From Cloacibacillus sp. An23 (GTDB taxonomy: Bacteria > Synergistota > Synergistia > Synergistales > Synergistaceae), in NCBI RefSeq assembly GCF_002159945.1, contig NZ_NFJQ01000001.1, positions 124,001 to 188,000 of the forward strand: DNA of 64,000 nucleotides, given 5' to 3'. Shown here piece after piece: positions 33,315 through 42,165 of this stretch (position 1 is the stretch's first letter; each line of letters opens with the position of its first letter). The position numbers were made by a program, and so were the translations under genes. The notes below the pieces were generated by a model. It was given only the letters and a program-made list of their open reading frames with translations. It ran no database searches and had not been told where the DNA came from.

Positions 33315-34940
33315 CTACTTTATATGGCGGATTTTGCCGTCCACTACGGTCAGTCCGGCTTCGAGCTCCGGCATGTCGTCGTCCGGCGTCTGGAACGGGT
33401 CCTCGAGGAAGGCCGTGAAGTCCGCAGCCTTGCCCGGCTCGAGCGTGCCGCGCCACGACAGCTCGCCGCAGACGCGAGCGCCGCCGCTGGTGTACATGGC
33501 GAGGGTCTCGACGCGGTCGAGCCTCTGCACCGGCATCCAGCCGTGCTCGGGCTGGTGGTCGAGGTCCTGCCGCAGTATCGCGGCGCGTATGCCGACGAAC
33601 GGGTTCAGCGATTCCGTCGGAGCGTCCGAGCCGGCGCCGACCGGGATGCCGCTGTTGAGCATCGACTTCCACGCATAGCTCCAGCGAGCGCGGTCGGTGT
33701 CGAGGCGCGGCACGACTATGGGCCAGTCCGAGGTGGCGAAGGCCGGCTGTATGTCGGCCATCACGCCGAGTACGACCATGCGCGCGAATAGGTCCGGCGC
33801 GCCTATCTGGCAGTGGACTATCCTGTGGCGTATCTCCGGGTTCGCCGCGCCGCGCGCCGCCTCCACGGCGTTGAGGCAGCGCTCTATCGCTCCGTCGCCT
33901 ATCGCGTAGAAGGCGACCTGCATTCCGGCCTCCTGCGCGCGCCTTACGAGGCGGTTCAGCTCTTCCTGCGAGTGCGCGTAGACGCCTCTGTTGCCTGGGT
34001 CGTCGGAGTATTCCTCGCGCAGCGCCGCAGTGCGCGCGCCGAGCGTGCCGTCGACGTGTATCTTGAGCGGGCCGCAGCGGAAGAATTTTCCGCCGCGCGA
34101 GCAGCCGCCGTTCTCTATGAATTCCGAGAGTTCGTCTTCGTTGCGCAGATGCCACTGCTGCGCTATACGCATCGGCATTTTTCCGCGCGACTCGAGCGTC
34201 TCGTAGAGGTCCAGCACGCCGGCGACGCCGCCCGCCATTTCAAGGTCGTCGGTCTGCACGGAGGTGACGCCGTAGCGTATCATGCGGTCGACGGCGAGGC
34301 CGTACCAGTGCTCCAGCGTGTCGCGCGACTGTTCGGGTATGTTCATGCGCGCCCAGTTGACGGCGGCCTCGCTTATCAATCCGGTCGGCTCACCGGAGCC
34401 GTCGGTGTTCACGACTCCTCCGGAGATTTTAAAATCTCCGTCTATCTTAAGAAGTTTCAGCGCGAGGCTGTTGAGCGCGGCGATGTGCCCGCACGAACGC
34501 TCGAAGAAGAGCGGGGCCTCCGTCGATATCAGGTCGAGGTCGTGCCTGTTCGGGAAGCGGCGCTCCGCCATTTTGTTCTGGTCCCAGCCGCGCGCGAAGA
34601 ACCAGCCGCCGGGCGGCAGCGCGTTCTCCGCGAGAAAATGCCGCCCCTTGCCTATCATTTCGTCGATCGAGCGCGCGCCGCTCAGGTCGAGCGTCTCAAG
34701 GCTGCGCCCGGCCGCGAGCAGATGGTTGTGCGTATCGGTTATCCCTGGAAGGACGTACTTGCCCTTCATGTCGAGGACCACCGTCTTCGCGTCGCACCTC
34801 GCGAGTATCTCCTTGTCTCCGCCGACGGCCTCGATCACCCCGCCGCGCGCGAAAAGCGCCTGCGCACGTCCGGGATGGGCCATCGGGTATATTACAGCGT
34901 TGATGAGGGCTATGGAATCGTTTCGGCTCCCGTCTGCCAT
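33315..34940 (-). CDS. Amidohydrolase family protein (YtcJ-like)
   Basis: Metal-dependent hydrolase of 541 residues. Catalytic HxH in DTHNHL (His71, His73), later metal His in AFYAIGDGA and HRIVHCQIG regions, and the terminal Asp in GAGSDAPTESLNPF; the C-terminus reforms the small beta domain (LEPGKAADFTAFLEDPF, VDGKIRHI). YtcJ-like enzymes hydrolyse amides or carbamates but their substrates are mostly unknown. Starts at ATG 34940, 25 bases after pepA, and ends nine bases before the recD2 start, so these three genes form one operon. Confidence 0.85.
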   Translation of the reverse strand: MADGSRNDSIALINAVIYPMAHPGRAQALFARGGVIEAVGGDKEILARCDAKTVVLDMKGKYVLPGITDTHNHLLAAGRSLETLDLSGARSIDEMIGKGRHFLAENALPPGGWFFARGWDQNKMAERRFPNRHDLDLISTEAPLFFERSCGHIAALNSLALKLLKIDGDFKISGGVVNTDGSGEPTGLISEAAVNWARMNIPEQSRDTLEHWYGLAVDRMIRYGVTSVQTDDLEMAGGVAGVLDLYETLESRGKMPMRIAQQWHLRNEDELSEFIENGGCSRGGKFFRCGPLKIHVDGTLGARTAALREEYSDDPGNRGVYAHSQEELNRLVRRAQEAGMQVAFYAIGDGAIERCLNAVEAARGAANPEIRHRIVHCQIGAPDLFARMVVLGVMADIQPAFATSDWPIVVPRLDTDRARWSYAWKSMLNSGIPVGAGSDAPTESLNPFVGIRAAILRQDLDHQPEHGWMPVQRLDRVETLAMYTSGGARVCGELSWRGTLEPGKAADFTAFLEDPFQTPDDDMPELEAGLTVVDGKIRHIK

Positions 34941-34965
34941 TCGGGGGTGACGCTCCTTCTTTTCC

Positions 34966-36426
34966 TTACAGCTCTCTGATGAGCTCCGCGAGCGTCCTCA
35001 TGCCGAAGCCGGTCGCTCCCTTGACATAGTAGCTGAACGGCGTCTTGGCGAAGTCCGCCGCAGCGATGTCGAGATGCACCCACGGGATTTCCTTTTCCAC
35101 GAAGGCCTCGAGGAACATAGCCGCCGTTATCGCGCCGCCGTAGCGTCCGGCGCTGTTCACGAGGTCGGCGAACGGAGATTTTACGAGCTCGCGCAGATTC
35201 GGGTCGTCCATCGGAAGCTTCCAGAAGCGCTCGCCGCTCGCCGACGAGGCTTTAAGCACCTTGTCGCCGAACTCGTCGTTGTTGGTAAAGAGCCCCGCCG
35301 TGGTCGAGCCGAGCGCGACGGCGCATGCCCCGGTCAGCGTCGCTATGTCCACTATCATGTCGGGCTTGAGCTCCGAGGCGTAGCAGAGCGCGTCCGCGAG
35401 CGTGAGGCGGCCTTCAGCGTCGGTGTTGTTGACCTCTATCGTCTTGCCGTTGCGCGCGCGCAGTATGTCGTCGGGCCTGTAGGCCGAGCCGCCTGGCATA
35501 TTCTCCGCGGCGGCGACGATGACGGAGACCTTCCACGGAAGCTTCATCATAGCGGCGGCGCGTATCGCTCCGAGCACCGCGCAGGCGCCGCTCTTGTCGC
35601 CTTTCATAGTGAGCATGAACTCGGACGGCTTTATGTCGAGGCCGCCGCTGTCGAAGGTCAGCCCTTTGCCTACGAGCGCTATGTGCCCCTTCGCGTTCTC
35701 CGGCTCATAGGTGAGATGTATGAAGCGCGGCGGGTTAGCCGAGCCTGAGGCCACGGCGGAGTACGCGCCCATGTTTTCGTCGGCGATGCGCTTTTCGTCC
35801 CATATTTCGCACTTGAGGCCGAGCTCGGCTGCGAGCTCCTGCGCCTTCGCGGCGAGAGCCTCAGGGTTGATCACGCAGCCCGGCTCGTTCGCCAAGTCGC
35901 GCGTCCAGCACTGGCACTCCCCGAGTATGCGTCCCTCCTCGAGCGCCTTTTCGCAGCCGTCGGCGACGACGACCTCCTCGAGCTTCACGAACCTGTCTTT
36001 TCCGTCGCGCGTAAGATACTTGTCGAAACGATACGAGGCGAGCGCGCAGCCCTCCGCGGCGGCGCGCGAGCGGTCGGCGTCGCCGGCCTTGGGCATCGTC
36101 AGAGAAAGAGCGGCGCAGCCTCTCGAGGCAGCGGCGCGCGCGGCCGAGAACGCCGCGGCGCGGACGCGCTCCGGCGTTATATCGCCGTCCGGGCCGAGCC
36201 CGGCGACGACGGCGAAGCGCACAGTCTTGTCAGCGACGGGGATTACGAGCAGCTTGCCTGCCTCGCCGCGAAAGTTCTCGTTGATCACGACGCGGCGGCA
36301 GAAGTCGCGCATCTCGCCGCGAAGCGGGTCGAGAGACACAGTCTCCGGCTCGCCCTCCGCCGCCAGCAGCGCGATCACAGGCAGCGACTCGGCGTTGAAA
36401 TTCTCGTCTTGGATTTTGATGTACAT
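34966..36426 (-). CDS. pepA: Cytosolic leucyl aminopeptidase (M17 family)
   Basis: Broad aminopeptidase that releases N-terminal residues from peptides in the cytoplasm. 486 residues. All two-metal and catalytic residues are present at a constant offset of 16 from E. coli PepA: Lys254, Asp259, Lys266, Asp277, Asp336, Glu338 and Arg340, in the motifs VGKGLTFDSGG, DIKPS and NNTDAEGRL. GGAGG precedes the ATG by six bases. First gene of the pepA-amidohydrolase-recD2 operon and divergent from an ion channel gene. It fits a peptide-fermenting lifestyle, with peptide ABC transporter genes at the right end of the window. Confidence 0.94.
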   Translation of the reverse strand: MYIKIQDENFNAESLPVIALLAAEGEPETVSLDPLRGEMRDFCRRVVINENFRGEAGKLLVIPVADKTVRFAVVAGLGPDGDITPERVRAAAFSAARAAASRGCAALSLTMPKAGDADRSRAAAEGCALASYRFDKYLTRDGKDRFVKLEEVVVADGCEKALEEGRILGECQCWTRDLANEPGCVINPEALAAKAQELAAELGLKCEIWDEKRIADENMGAYSAVASGSANPPRFIHLTYEPENAKGHIALVGKGLTFDSGGLDIKPSEFMLTMKGDKSGACAVLGAIRAAAMMKLPWKVSVIVAAAENMPGGSAYRPDDILRARNGKTIEVNNTDAEGRLTLADALCYASELKPDMIVDIATLTGACAVALGSTTAGLFTNNDEFGDKVLKASSASGERFWKLPMDDPNLRELVKSPFADLVNSAGRYGGAITAAMFLEAFVEKEIPWVHLDIAAADFAKTPFSYYVKGATGFGMRTLAELIREL

Positions 36427-36670
36427 TTATATTTCCTCCTGAAATGAACTCAATTTTTCGTTTGAAGATATCATATCACCAATAAAGCGGCGATGCATAC
36501 ATTTTTTACCCTAAGGTTCCTCCTTTTTACGAAATTTTCAGTTCGCCCGCCACGGCGCGGCGCGTTAGACTGAAAATTCTCCGCCAGTTTAATGTATAAT
36601 AGAAGAGCTGAACAGATTTACCGCGGCACGCGCCGCGCACGATATCCGCGAGCCGCGCGAAAGGCAGGCG

Positions 36671-37654
36671 ATGGACGTGAAGCTGAAGCCGTTCGTAAAA
36701 AAGCGCGCCATCTTCGTCTACGAGGTGTCGCTTCCGCTGATGGCGCTTTTTTCGCTCGTCACTCTGATAGCGCTCGGCTCGTCGTACTTCCACCCGGAGA
36801 GGCAGCCGCTTCTCATCTACGCGCTCGACCACATAATATGGTTCGTGTTCACTGCGGACCTTCTTGTGCGGCTATGCTTCGCGCGCAGCCTCAAGGGCTT
36901 CCTGACGAGCCGCCTGCCTGAGCTCGTCGCGGTCGTCCCGGTCATGCCGTTCATCGCGCTCAATTACGTCTTCGAGCGGCTCGGCTGGGACGGCGTGTCG
37001 TCGTTCTACATACAGGCCGTGTTCTTCGTCAAGTTCATCGCCTATCTCGGACGCGCCTTCACGACCCAGAGCCGCTTCTTCAAGACGAACCTCCTGCACT
37101 ACGCCGGCGGCGTGACGATAATCTCGATAGTGACTGCGGCGATGTTCTTCGTCAACTCGGAAAAGAGCACCTATGAAGACGCGATATGGTGGGCCTTCGT
37201 CACGGCGAGCACGACGGGCTACGGCGACATCGTGCCGAAGAGCGACATGGGGCGCGTCACGGGCGTCTGCCTGATGATACTCGGCGTCGCATGCACGACG
37301 GCATTCACGAGCATCATAGCGGGGCGCATAATGGCGCGCAGCGGCGAGCAAAAGAAACAAAATCCGCACATCGCCGCGATACAGGGGCAGCTCGACCGCT
37401 TCATGTCGCTCACCGACGATGAGGTAGAGGATATATGCGCCGTGCTGAAGTCGCTCAAGCGCGGCGGAGAGGCTCCTGAGGAGGCGGAAGAGTCGGAAAA
37501 GCCGGAAGATTCTGCGCCTCAGACCGCGCTCGACCGCCGCTGGCAGAGCTTGGCCGCAGTCGCGCGAGTGCGTGAAAAGTTCGCCCCGTTCATACGCGCC
37601 GAGGAAGAGATGACGGAGCTTATAAAGGAAAAGAAAAAAGAGGAAGGGGACTAG
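36671..37654 (+). CDS. Voltage-gated-type potassium channel (2TM pore with extra N-terminal helices)
   Basis: 327-residue membrane protein. Hydrophobic segments at about 15-37, 48-66, 83-102, 112-128, 144-163 and 195-220; the selectivity filter TTGYGD is at 181-186 between the last two, as in K+ channels. The segment LCFARSLKGFLTSRLPELVAVVP resembles the S3-S4 region of Kv channels but is poor in regular Arg spacing, so voltage sensing is doubtful. A cytoplasmic tail from 225 is Glu/Lys-rich and probably coiled coil. Own promoter: TATAAT at 36595-36600. The terminator overlaps its last codons. Confidence 0.87.
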   Translation: MDVKLKPFVKKRAIFVYEVSLPLMALFSLVTLIALGSSYFHPERQPLLIYALDHIIWFVFTADLLVRLCFARSLKGFLTSRLPELVAVVPVMPFIALNYVFERLGWDGVSSFYIQAVFFVKFIAYLGRAFTTQSRFFKTNLLHYAGGVTIISIVTAAMFFVNSEKSTYEDAIWWAFVTASTTGYGDIVPKSDMGRVTGVCLMILGVACTTAFTSIIAGRIMARSGEQKKQNPHIAAIQGQLDRFMSLTDDEVEDICAVLKSLKRGGEAPEEAEESEKPEDSAPQTALDRRWQSLAAVARVREKFAPFIRAEEEMTELIKEKKKEEGD

Positions 37655-37675
37655 AGCTATCCGCTTCCTCTTTTT
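37635..37675. terminator. Bidirectional terminator between channel and racemase genes
   Basis: AAAAAGAGGAAG (37635-37646) pairs with CTTCCTCTTTTT (37664-37675). The left arm lies inside the channel gene's 3' end. A and T runs on both sides suit both converging genes. Confidence 0.75.
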
Positions 37676-37701
37676 ATTTATTCGTCCTAAGTCGGGTATT
37701 G

Positions 37702-38799
37702 TCAGCGTCCGCCGTCGTCGAAAATTTTCGTCACGTACTCCGACGTTGAGGCCGCGAGCATCGCCGTGTAGTCCGGGCGGAAGCTAAGCACGTCGCCCAC
37801 TTTCAAGTCGGGGCGCGCCTCTATATCCACGAGCAGGTGGTCGCTAGACGCCGTCTTAATTTTCACGCCCACGTCTAGCGGAGTCAGCCCCGCGGCGTTC
37901 ACGTCCTGCCGTCCTATCGCGAGTATACCCTGGCGGCGCGTCCCCCTGTCGTGAAATACTGGGACGTTGCCGAAGGCGTCGTGTCCGACCTCGCCGACAG
38001 GCATCGTCGGCTTGCAGCGCACCTCGACGAGCTCCGCCTCTATGCGCATAGTGTCCTGCGAAAGCCCATCGATGTCTACGTTGAAGGCCATGTCGCGCCC
38101 CAGCAGCAGACATTCGCCTAATCTTAAATTGTTGATTTTCTCTGGAAGATGGCCCCGGCGCATCTGTACGAACGATCAGGTGCCGCCGCCGGAATATATG
38201 TCAAGCGGGCGTCCAAGCTCCGCTTCGAGCGCGCGCCCGCAATCGACGAGCGCGGAGAGGTTTTTCTCAGACGGCAGGACGCCGCTCGCGCACGAAAAAT
38301 TAGCGCCGACGCCGGCGACCCTCAGAAATTCGCCGTCGAGCGGAGCCAATTCGCGCGCCGCCTCCGCCGCGTTCTCGTACCAGAATCCCTCGCGCAGGTC
38401 TCCCATGTCGAACATGACGACGGCGGAGATTTTTTTGCGCTTTTCCTCGCATACGCGAGCCAGCCCGGCGGTCACGCCCACGTCCGAGACCAGCACATAG
38501 TCGCAGAACTCGGCGGCCTCGTTAAGCTCCGAATACATAGGCACGCGGATAAGCGCGAACTTCGCCCGCACGCCGCCCTCCCTCATCTTACGCATATTGG
38601 CGACGCGGCTGTCCGCTATCGTCTCTATGCCCGCGGCCTCGAAAGAGCACGCGGCCTCCGCGAAGGCTGAAATCCCCTTCGACACGCCCCACGGTACGAC
38701 GCCGTGAGCCGCGCAGTCGGCTACGAGCCTGCGTCCGTTTTCCTCTATCCTATCCGTCCTGACCCTGAGCAGCGGGTATCTTTCGTTCTCCCCAGCCAC
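37702..38799 (-). CDS. Ornithine/alanine racemase-like PLP protein with in-frame TGA
   Basis: Reads as one 365-codon gene of the alanine-racemase N-terminal (PLP barrel) family, closest to ornithine racemase (OrrA), interrupted only by TGA at 38176-38178. Upstream part: GVSKGIS (PLP Lys), TIADSRVANM, FDMGDLREGFWYENA, GVGANFSC. Then SGGGT-TGA-SF aligns with SGGNSSSL of OrrA, and the frame continues with GINNLRxGE-like INNLRLGECLLLGRD, MPVGEVGHDAFGN and SSDHLLVDI to a normal C-terminus. No RBS serves the second part. Either a recent Ser-to-stop mutation or a recoded (selenocysteine) codon; a small hairpin follows the TGA. GTG 38799 is preferred as start (GGGAG eight bases upstream). Confidence 0.75.
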
Positions 38800-38862
38800 G
38801 CAAAACACTCCCAAACAAAATATGACCGGTGCTTATGCCGGAGCGCCCCGCGGCGCGCCGTG

Positions 38863-38891
38863 TTACAATTACATCGTCGGCCTAATATTAT
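38863..38891 (+). promoter_or_regulatory. Promoter of the threonine dehydratase gene
   Basis: TTACAA (38863-38868), 17-bp spacer, TATTAT (38886-38891), about 28 bases before the start codon. The -35 match is weak. Confidence 0.4.
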
Positions 38892-38918
38892 ATAACAAAG
38901 GTAAAGGAGATGAACCGA

Positions 38919-39920
38919 ATGGAGAGACTTCCAAGCGACCCCACCATAACAGATGTGATGAAGGCGTACAAATTCCTCAGAAGCCGCGTGCGCCATACTC
39001 CAGCCGAATATTCGCCCGCGCTGAGCGACAAGGCGGGCGCGCCGGTGTTCCTCAAGCTCGACAACCAGCAGATATGCGGCTCGTTCAAAGTGCGCGGCGC
39101 ATTCTACAAAATGTTCTCGCTGCCAGCGGACGAGCTCGCCCGCGGCATCGTCACATGCTCGAGCGGCAACCATGCGCAGGGCGTAGCCAAGGCGGCTGCG
39201 GAACTGCGCGCCAAGGCGCGGATATACGTCCCGGACGTCTGCCCGGAGACGAAGAAGCGCGCAATACGGCGCTACGGAGGCGAGTGGGTCGAACTCGTCG
39301 TATCGAGCGGCGACTACGACTTCGCGGAGGCTGAGGCACGCGCGTTTGCGGCGGAGCGCGGCATGACGTTCATCTCCCCGTTCGAGGACCCCGACGTGAT
39401 AGCCGGACAGGGGACGGCCGGCGTTGAATTCCTGACCGACGAGCCGGAGACGGAGCTGCTGCTCGTCCCGGCAGGCGGCGGAGCGCTGCTGAACGGCACG
39501 GCTATCGCGGCCGCCGCGCTCGCGCCGAAGGCCGAGGTATGGGGCGTGCAGTCCGAAGCCTCAAACCCGTGGGTAGTGTCGTGGGAGGGCGGCGTGATAC
39601 GCAGCGACTTCACGCTAGCGCCCAAGACGATAGCCGACGGACTCTCCGGCGCGATACCGCAGAGTATGCTCACGCTCGCGAAGCGGCACGCCGCGGGAAT
39701 CATCGAGGTCACCGAGGATGAGATAGAGGCGGCGATAGCCTTCATGCACCGCGAACACCACCAGCAGGTCGAAGGCGCGGGGGCCGTCGGCGTCGCGGCC
39801 CTGCTCGCGGGCAAAGCGCCGGTACACGGACGCAGGACCGGTGTAATAATCTCAGGCGGCAACATAGACGAGGACAAGCTGCTCCCGATACTTGAAAAAT
39901 ATAAAAACACGCCGTTTTAG
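38919..39920 (+). CDS. Threonine dehydratase (catabolic, TdcB/IlvA type without ACT domain)
   Basis: PLP enzyme that deaminates threonine (or serine) to 2-oxobutyrate. 333 residues, with the PLP Lys57 in CGSFKVRGA, the substrate loop SSGNHAQG, and the phosphate-binding glycine loop PAGGGALLNG. It lacks the C-terminal ACT-like regulatory domain of biosynthetic IlvA, so it is probably degradative. GGAG is nine bases before ATG 38919; the ATG at 38910 touches the RBS. Own promoter. The ArsM gene follows 83 bases later with its own RBS. Confidence 0.9.
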   Translation: MERLPSDPTITDVMKAYKFLRSRVRHTPAEYSPALSDKAGAPVFLKLDNQQICGSFKVRGAFYKMFSLPADELARGIVTCSSGNHAQGVAKAAAELRAKARIYVPDVCPETKKRAIRRYGGEWVELVVSSGDYDFAEAEARAFAAERGMTFISPFEDPDVIAGQGTAGVEFLTDEPETELLLVPAGGGALLNGTAIAAAALAPKAEVWGVQSEASNPWVVSWEGGVIRSDFTLAPKTIADGLSGAIPQSMLTLAKRHAAGIIEVTEDEIEAAIAFMHREHHQQVEGAGAVGVAALLAGKAPVHGRRTGVIISGGNIDEDKLLPILEKYKNTPF

Positions 39921-40003
39921 CCAATAGACAAACTCTCTTTACCCGCGCCGCGCCTTTGTGTAGCATTTCATAAAACCGGCAGAAATATATCGGAGGCGCG
40001 GCG

Positions 40004-40762
40004 ATGGGAGACATAAGGGAAAAAGTGATGCAGGCCTACACGGAGGCGATAACCTCCGTCTCGGACTGCTGCAGTATAAGCGACATGACCGGCGGCAACT
40101 ACGACGAGCGGACTCTGCGCGAGACGCAGGTTCAGAGCTTCGGCTGCGGCGACCCTGTGCGCGCTGCGCTGCTGAAAGAGAGCGAGCGAGTGCTCGACCT
40201 CGGCAGCGGGGCCGGCATGGACCTGATACTCGCGGCGAGGAAAGTCGGCCCTTCGGGGCACGTCTACGGCCTCGACATGACGAAGGCGATGCTCGACAAG
40301 GCGCGCAAAAACATAGACAAGATGAAGCTGCGCAACGTGACGCTGCTGCGCGGATACATCGAGGACATACCGCTGCACGACGGCGGCGTGGACGTTCTGA
40401 TCTCAAACTGCGTGATAAACCTCTCGCCGGACAAAGACAAGGTGTTCGCGGAGGCCTTTCGCGTCCTCACGAGCGGCGGGCGCTTCTGCGTATCGGACGT
40501 GGTGCTCAACAAGCCGGTCCCGGAAAAGCTCAAGCAGAGCCCGGCCGCGTGGTCGGGCTGAATCACCGGCGCTCTTCCGTCGGAAGAGTACGCCGCGAAG
40601 CTGCGCCGCGCCGGCTTCGAGCAGGTGAACGTCACGATAACGAAGCCGCACGAAATAAATATCGAAGTGGTCAAAAGCACGGTGAACGACCTGACCGACG
40701 AAGACATTGCCGCGATAGAGGGCGTATCGTCGAGCGCGCTGATCACAGCAATAAGGCCGTAA
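40004..40762 (+). CDS. arsM: Arsenite S-adenosylmethionine methyltransferase, probable selenoprotein (Sec186)
   Basis: ArsM-type enzyme that methylates As(III). The reading frame runs 185 codons, meets TGA at 40559-40561, and continues in frame for 66 more codons to TAA at 40762 (252 residues in all). SAM motif LDLGSGAGMD is at 65-73. The three arsenic-binding positions of ArsM are visible: Cys48 (SFGCGDP), Cys136 (SNCVINLSPDK) and the TGA at 186 inside WSG-TGA-ITGAL, exactly 50 residues after Cys136, as Cys224 follows Cys174 in Cyanidioschyzon ArsM. TGA therefore replaces a functional Cys, and a SECIS-like hairpin follows (40571-40589). Strong RBS GGAGG. Tandem Cys22-Cys23 near the N-terminus is typical. 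Confidence 0.88.
40571..40589 (+). promoter_or_regulatory. Bacterial SECIS-like hairpin for the ArsM TGA codon
   Basis: CTCTTCC (40572-40578) pairs perfectly with GGAAGAG (40582-40588) around the loop GTC, with a further G-U closing pair (40571/40589). The loop lies at position +21 counted from the T of TGA, matching the placement of the GU-containing apical loop in E. coli fdhF. It is inside the coding frame, as bacterial SECIS elements are. Confidence 0.75.
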
Positions 40763-40819
40763 AAAGCGCGAAGGCCACGACGGAACGCGGCGATGCGCGC
40801 AATGTTGAAAAACCGGTAA

Positions 40820-41089
40820 ATGAACTACAAATGCCCGTGCTGCGGCTTTTACACCTTCAAAGAAAAGCCGGATGGAAATTACGACATCTGCCCGGTATGT
40901 TTCTGGGAGGACGATCCCGTCCAGTCGAACGACGAAAATTTTGAAGGCGGCGCGAACCGAGCGAGCCTGAAACAGGCTAGAGAAAATTTCATCAATTTCG
41001 GAGCCTGTGAGGAAGAATACGTAAAATTCGTCCGCCCGCCGTTTGATGATGAAAAGAGCGGCTCCGGCCATAATCGATCGGCTGAATAG
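40820..41089 (+). CDS. CPCC-type cysteine-rich small protein
   Basis: 89-residue protein with an N-terminal zinc-ribbon-like cluster: Cys5, Cys7, Cys8, Cys24 and Cys27 (CPCCGFYTF ... YDICPVCFWEDD), the pattern of the Cys-rich CPCC domain. Function unknown; such proteins occur singly or in accessory clusters. No good RBS is seen and it begins 57 bases after arsM. The remaining stretch to 41318 holds no gene that I can support. Could be another remnant orphan gene like those at 29857 and 30489. Confidence 0.65.
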   Translation: MNYKCPCCGFYTFKEKPDGNYDICPVCFWEDDPVQSNDENFEGGANRASLKQARENFINFGACEEEYVKFVRPPFDDEKSGSGHNRSAE

Positions 41090-41318
41090 CCCAAACGGCA
41101 AAACTCCGTCGCTCCGCGCCCAAGCGCGGCCTCCAAGAGCCATCGCCCAACTGAGACTCAAGCGCTTGATGCCGCGGCATCCCGCGCCCGCATGGGTACG
41201 CGCCCGGCAGCAGACGCGCTGCGTGATTTTTTGTGTCCGCCCGCGCGTGCGGCGCGCACCGCCTGACGCCGAATGGCAATATCCTCCGCGTAGTCAAGCC
41301 ATGCGCTGTAAACCCAGG

Positions 41319-41350
41319 CGAAAAAAGCGAAGCCCCGGTAAGCACGGGGC
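41319..41350 (-). terminator. Terminator of the gene at 41379
   Basis: GCCCCG (41332-41337) pairs with CGGGGC (41345-41350), followed on the minus strand by CTTCGCTTTTTT. Confidence 0.7.
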
Positions 41351-41378
41351 CTTTTCACACCTTAGTATCTTTCGCGCG

Positions 41379-42047
41379 CTACTTCAGCGAGGGCATCGGC
41401 GGCACCTTAAGCTCAGGGACGGGGCCTACGACTTCCTTCGTCGCATCGAGCTCAAGGTCGAAGAGCGCCTGCGTTATGCGCATCTGTGTCAGGTCGTCGG
41501 TCTCGTAACTTATCGAGAAACGCTTGTAGCCGAACTTCTCCGCGAAGAACGACAGGTTGGAGCTGCTGCGCCCCGCCGCATTCTGGAAGGTCTTGTAAAG
41601 CGCCTCGATGAAATCCGTCTCGTTGAAGAATGGGTCCTCGTCCACGAGCATCAGCACCTTGCACTCGTCCACAAGGACGTTCTCGCGCCATATATCGCAA
41701 AGGGTCAGCCCAGCCATGAGCCCAGGATACCTGTGCAGCAGGCGCAGCACAGACTGCTCAAGCTGTTCCGAATAGGCGAAGACCATCGTAAAGCCAAGCT
41801 CTATCGAACTATTCTTTATCGGGTCTATCATGTTCTGACGCGCCATCGCGCCGATGCTGCCGCTGCGGAAGCTCCTCATATACAGGAATTCACTTTTCAT
41901 CTCGAGCGCCAGCCCCGCAAGTCCGCATAGGGTCGGATTGCAGAGCGAGTTGACTGTGACGGGAGAGTAATCCTTGCCGTAAGGAACCCACGGCGCGATA
42001 TCGAGGTCTATATTCTGATCCCAGTATGGGAGAACTGAATTTACCAT
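41379..42047 (-). CDS. Conserved-looking protein of unknown function
   Basis: 222-residue protein, no recognised domain. It opens MVNSVLPYWDQNIDLDIAPWVPYGKDYSPV, has a central region with DIWRENVLVDECKVLMLVDEDPFF, and ends in a Pro-rich tail (VGPVPELKVPPMPSLK). No signal peptide or membrane helix. GAGGAGG lies seven bases before the ATG, so it is well translated. GC content and codon use match the chromosome, which argues for a resident rather than a transferred gene. Monocistronic, with its own terminator. Confidence 0.75.
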   Translation of the reverse strand: MVNSVLPYWDQNIDLDIAPWVPYGKDYSPVTVNSLCNPTLCGLAGLALEMKSEFLYMRSFRSGSIGAMARQNMIDPIKNSSIELGFTMVFAYSEQLEQSVLRLLHRYPGLMAGLTLCDIWRENVLVDECKVLMLVDEDPFFNETDFIEALYKTFQNAAGRSSSNLSFFAEKFGYKRFSISYETDDLTQMRITQALFDLELDATKEVVGPVPELKVPPMPSLK

Positions 42048-42131
42048 GCCGCAGCCTCCTCTTTATAAATTTGCATGATTATAGCATCCGCGGCGCGAGC
42101 GGTAAATCGCGCGAAACGGCGGCGCTTACGC

Positions 42132-42156
42132 AAAAGGCGCGCACACATGCGCGCCT
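42132..42156 (-). terminator. Terminator after the TIGR02757 gene
   Basis: AGGCGCGCA (42135-42143) pairs with TGCGCGCCT (42148-42156) around CACA, followed on the minus strand by TTTT. Confidence 0.75.
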
Positions 42157-42165
42157 CACACAGCT

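Noticed and set aside
37702-38163. Independent small gene encoding the racemase C-terminal domain
   Set aside because: It is in frame with the upstream part, has no RBS, and represents half of a conserved fold.
40560-40762. Simple pseudogene explanation for arsM
   Set aside because: The TGA falls precisely on a functional Cys column, no other damage exists, and a well-placed hairpin follows; recoding explains more than decay.
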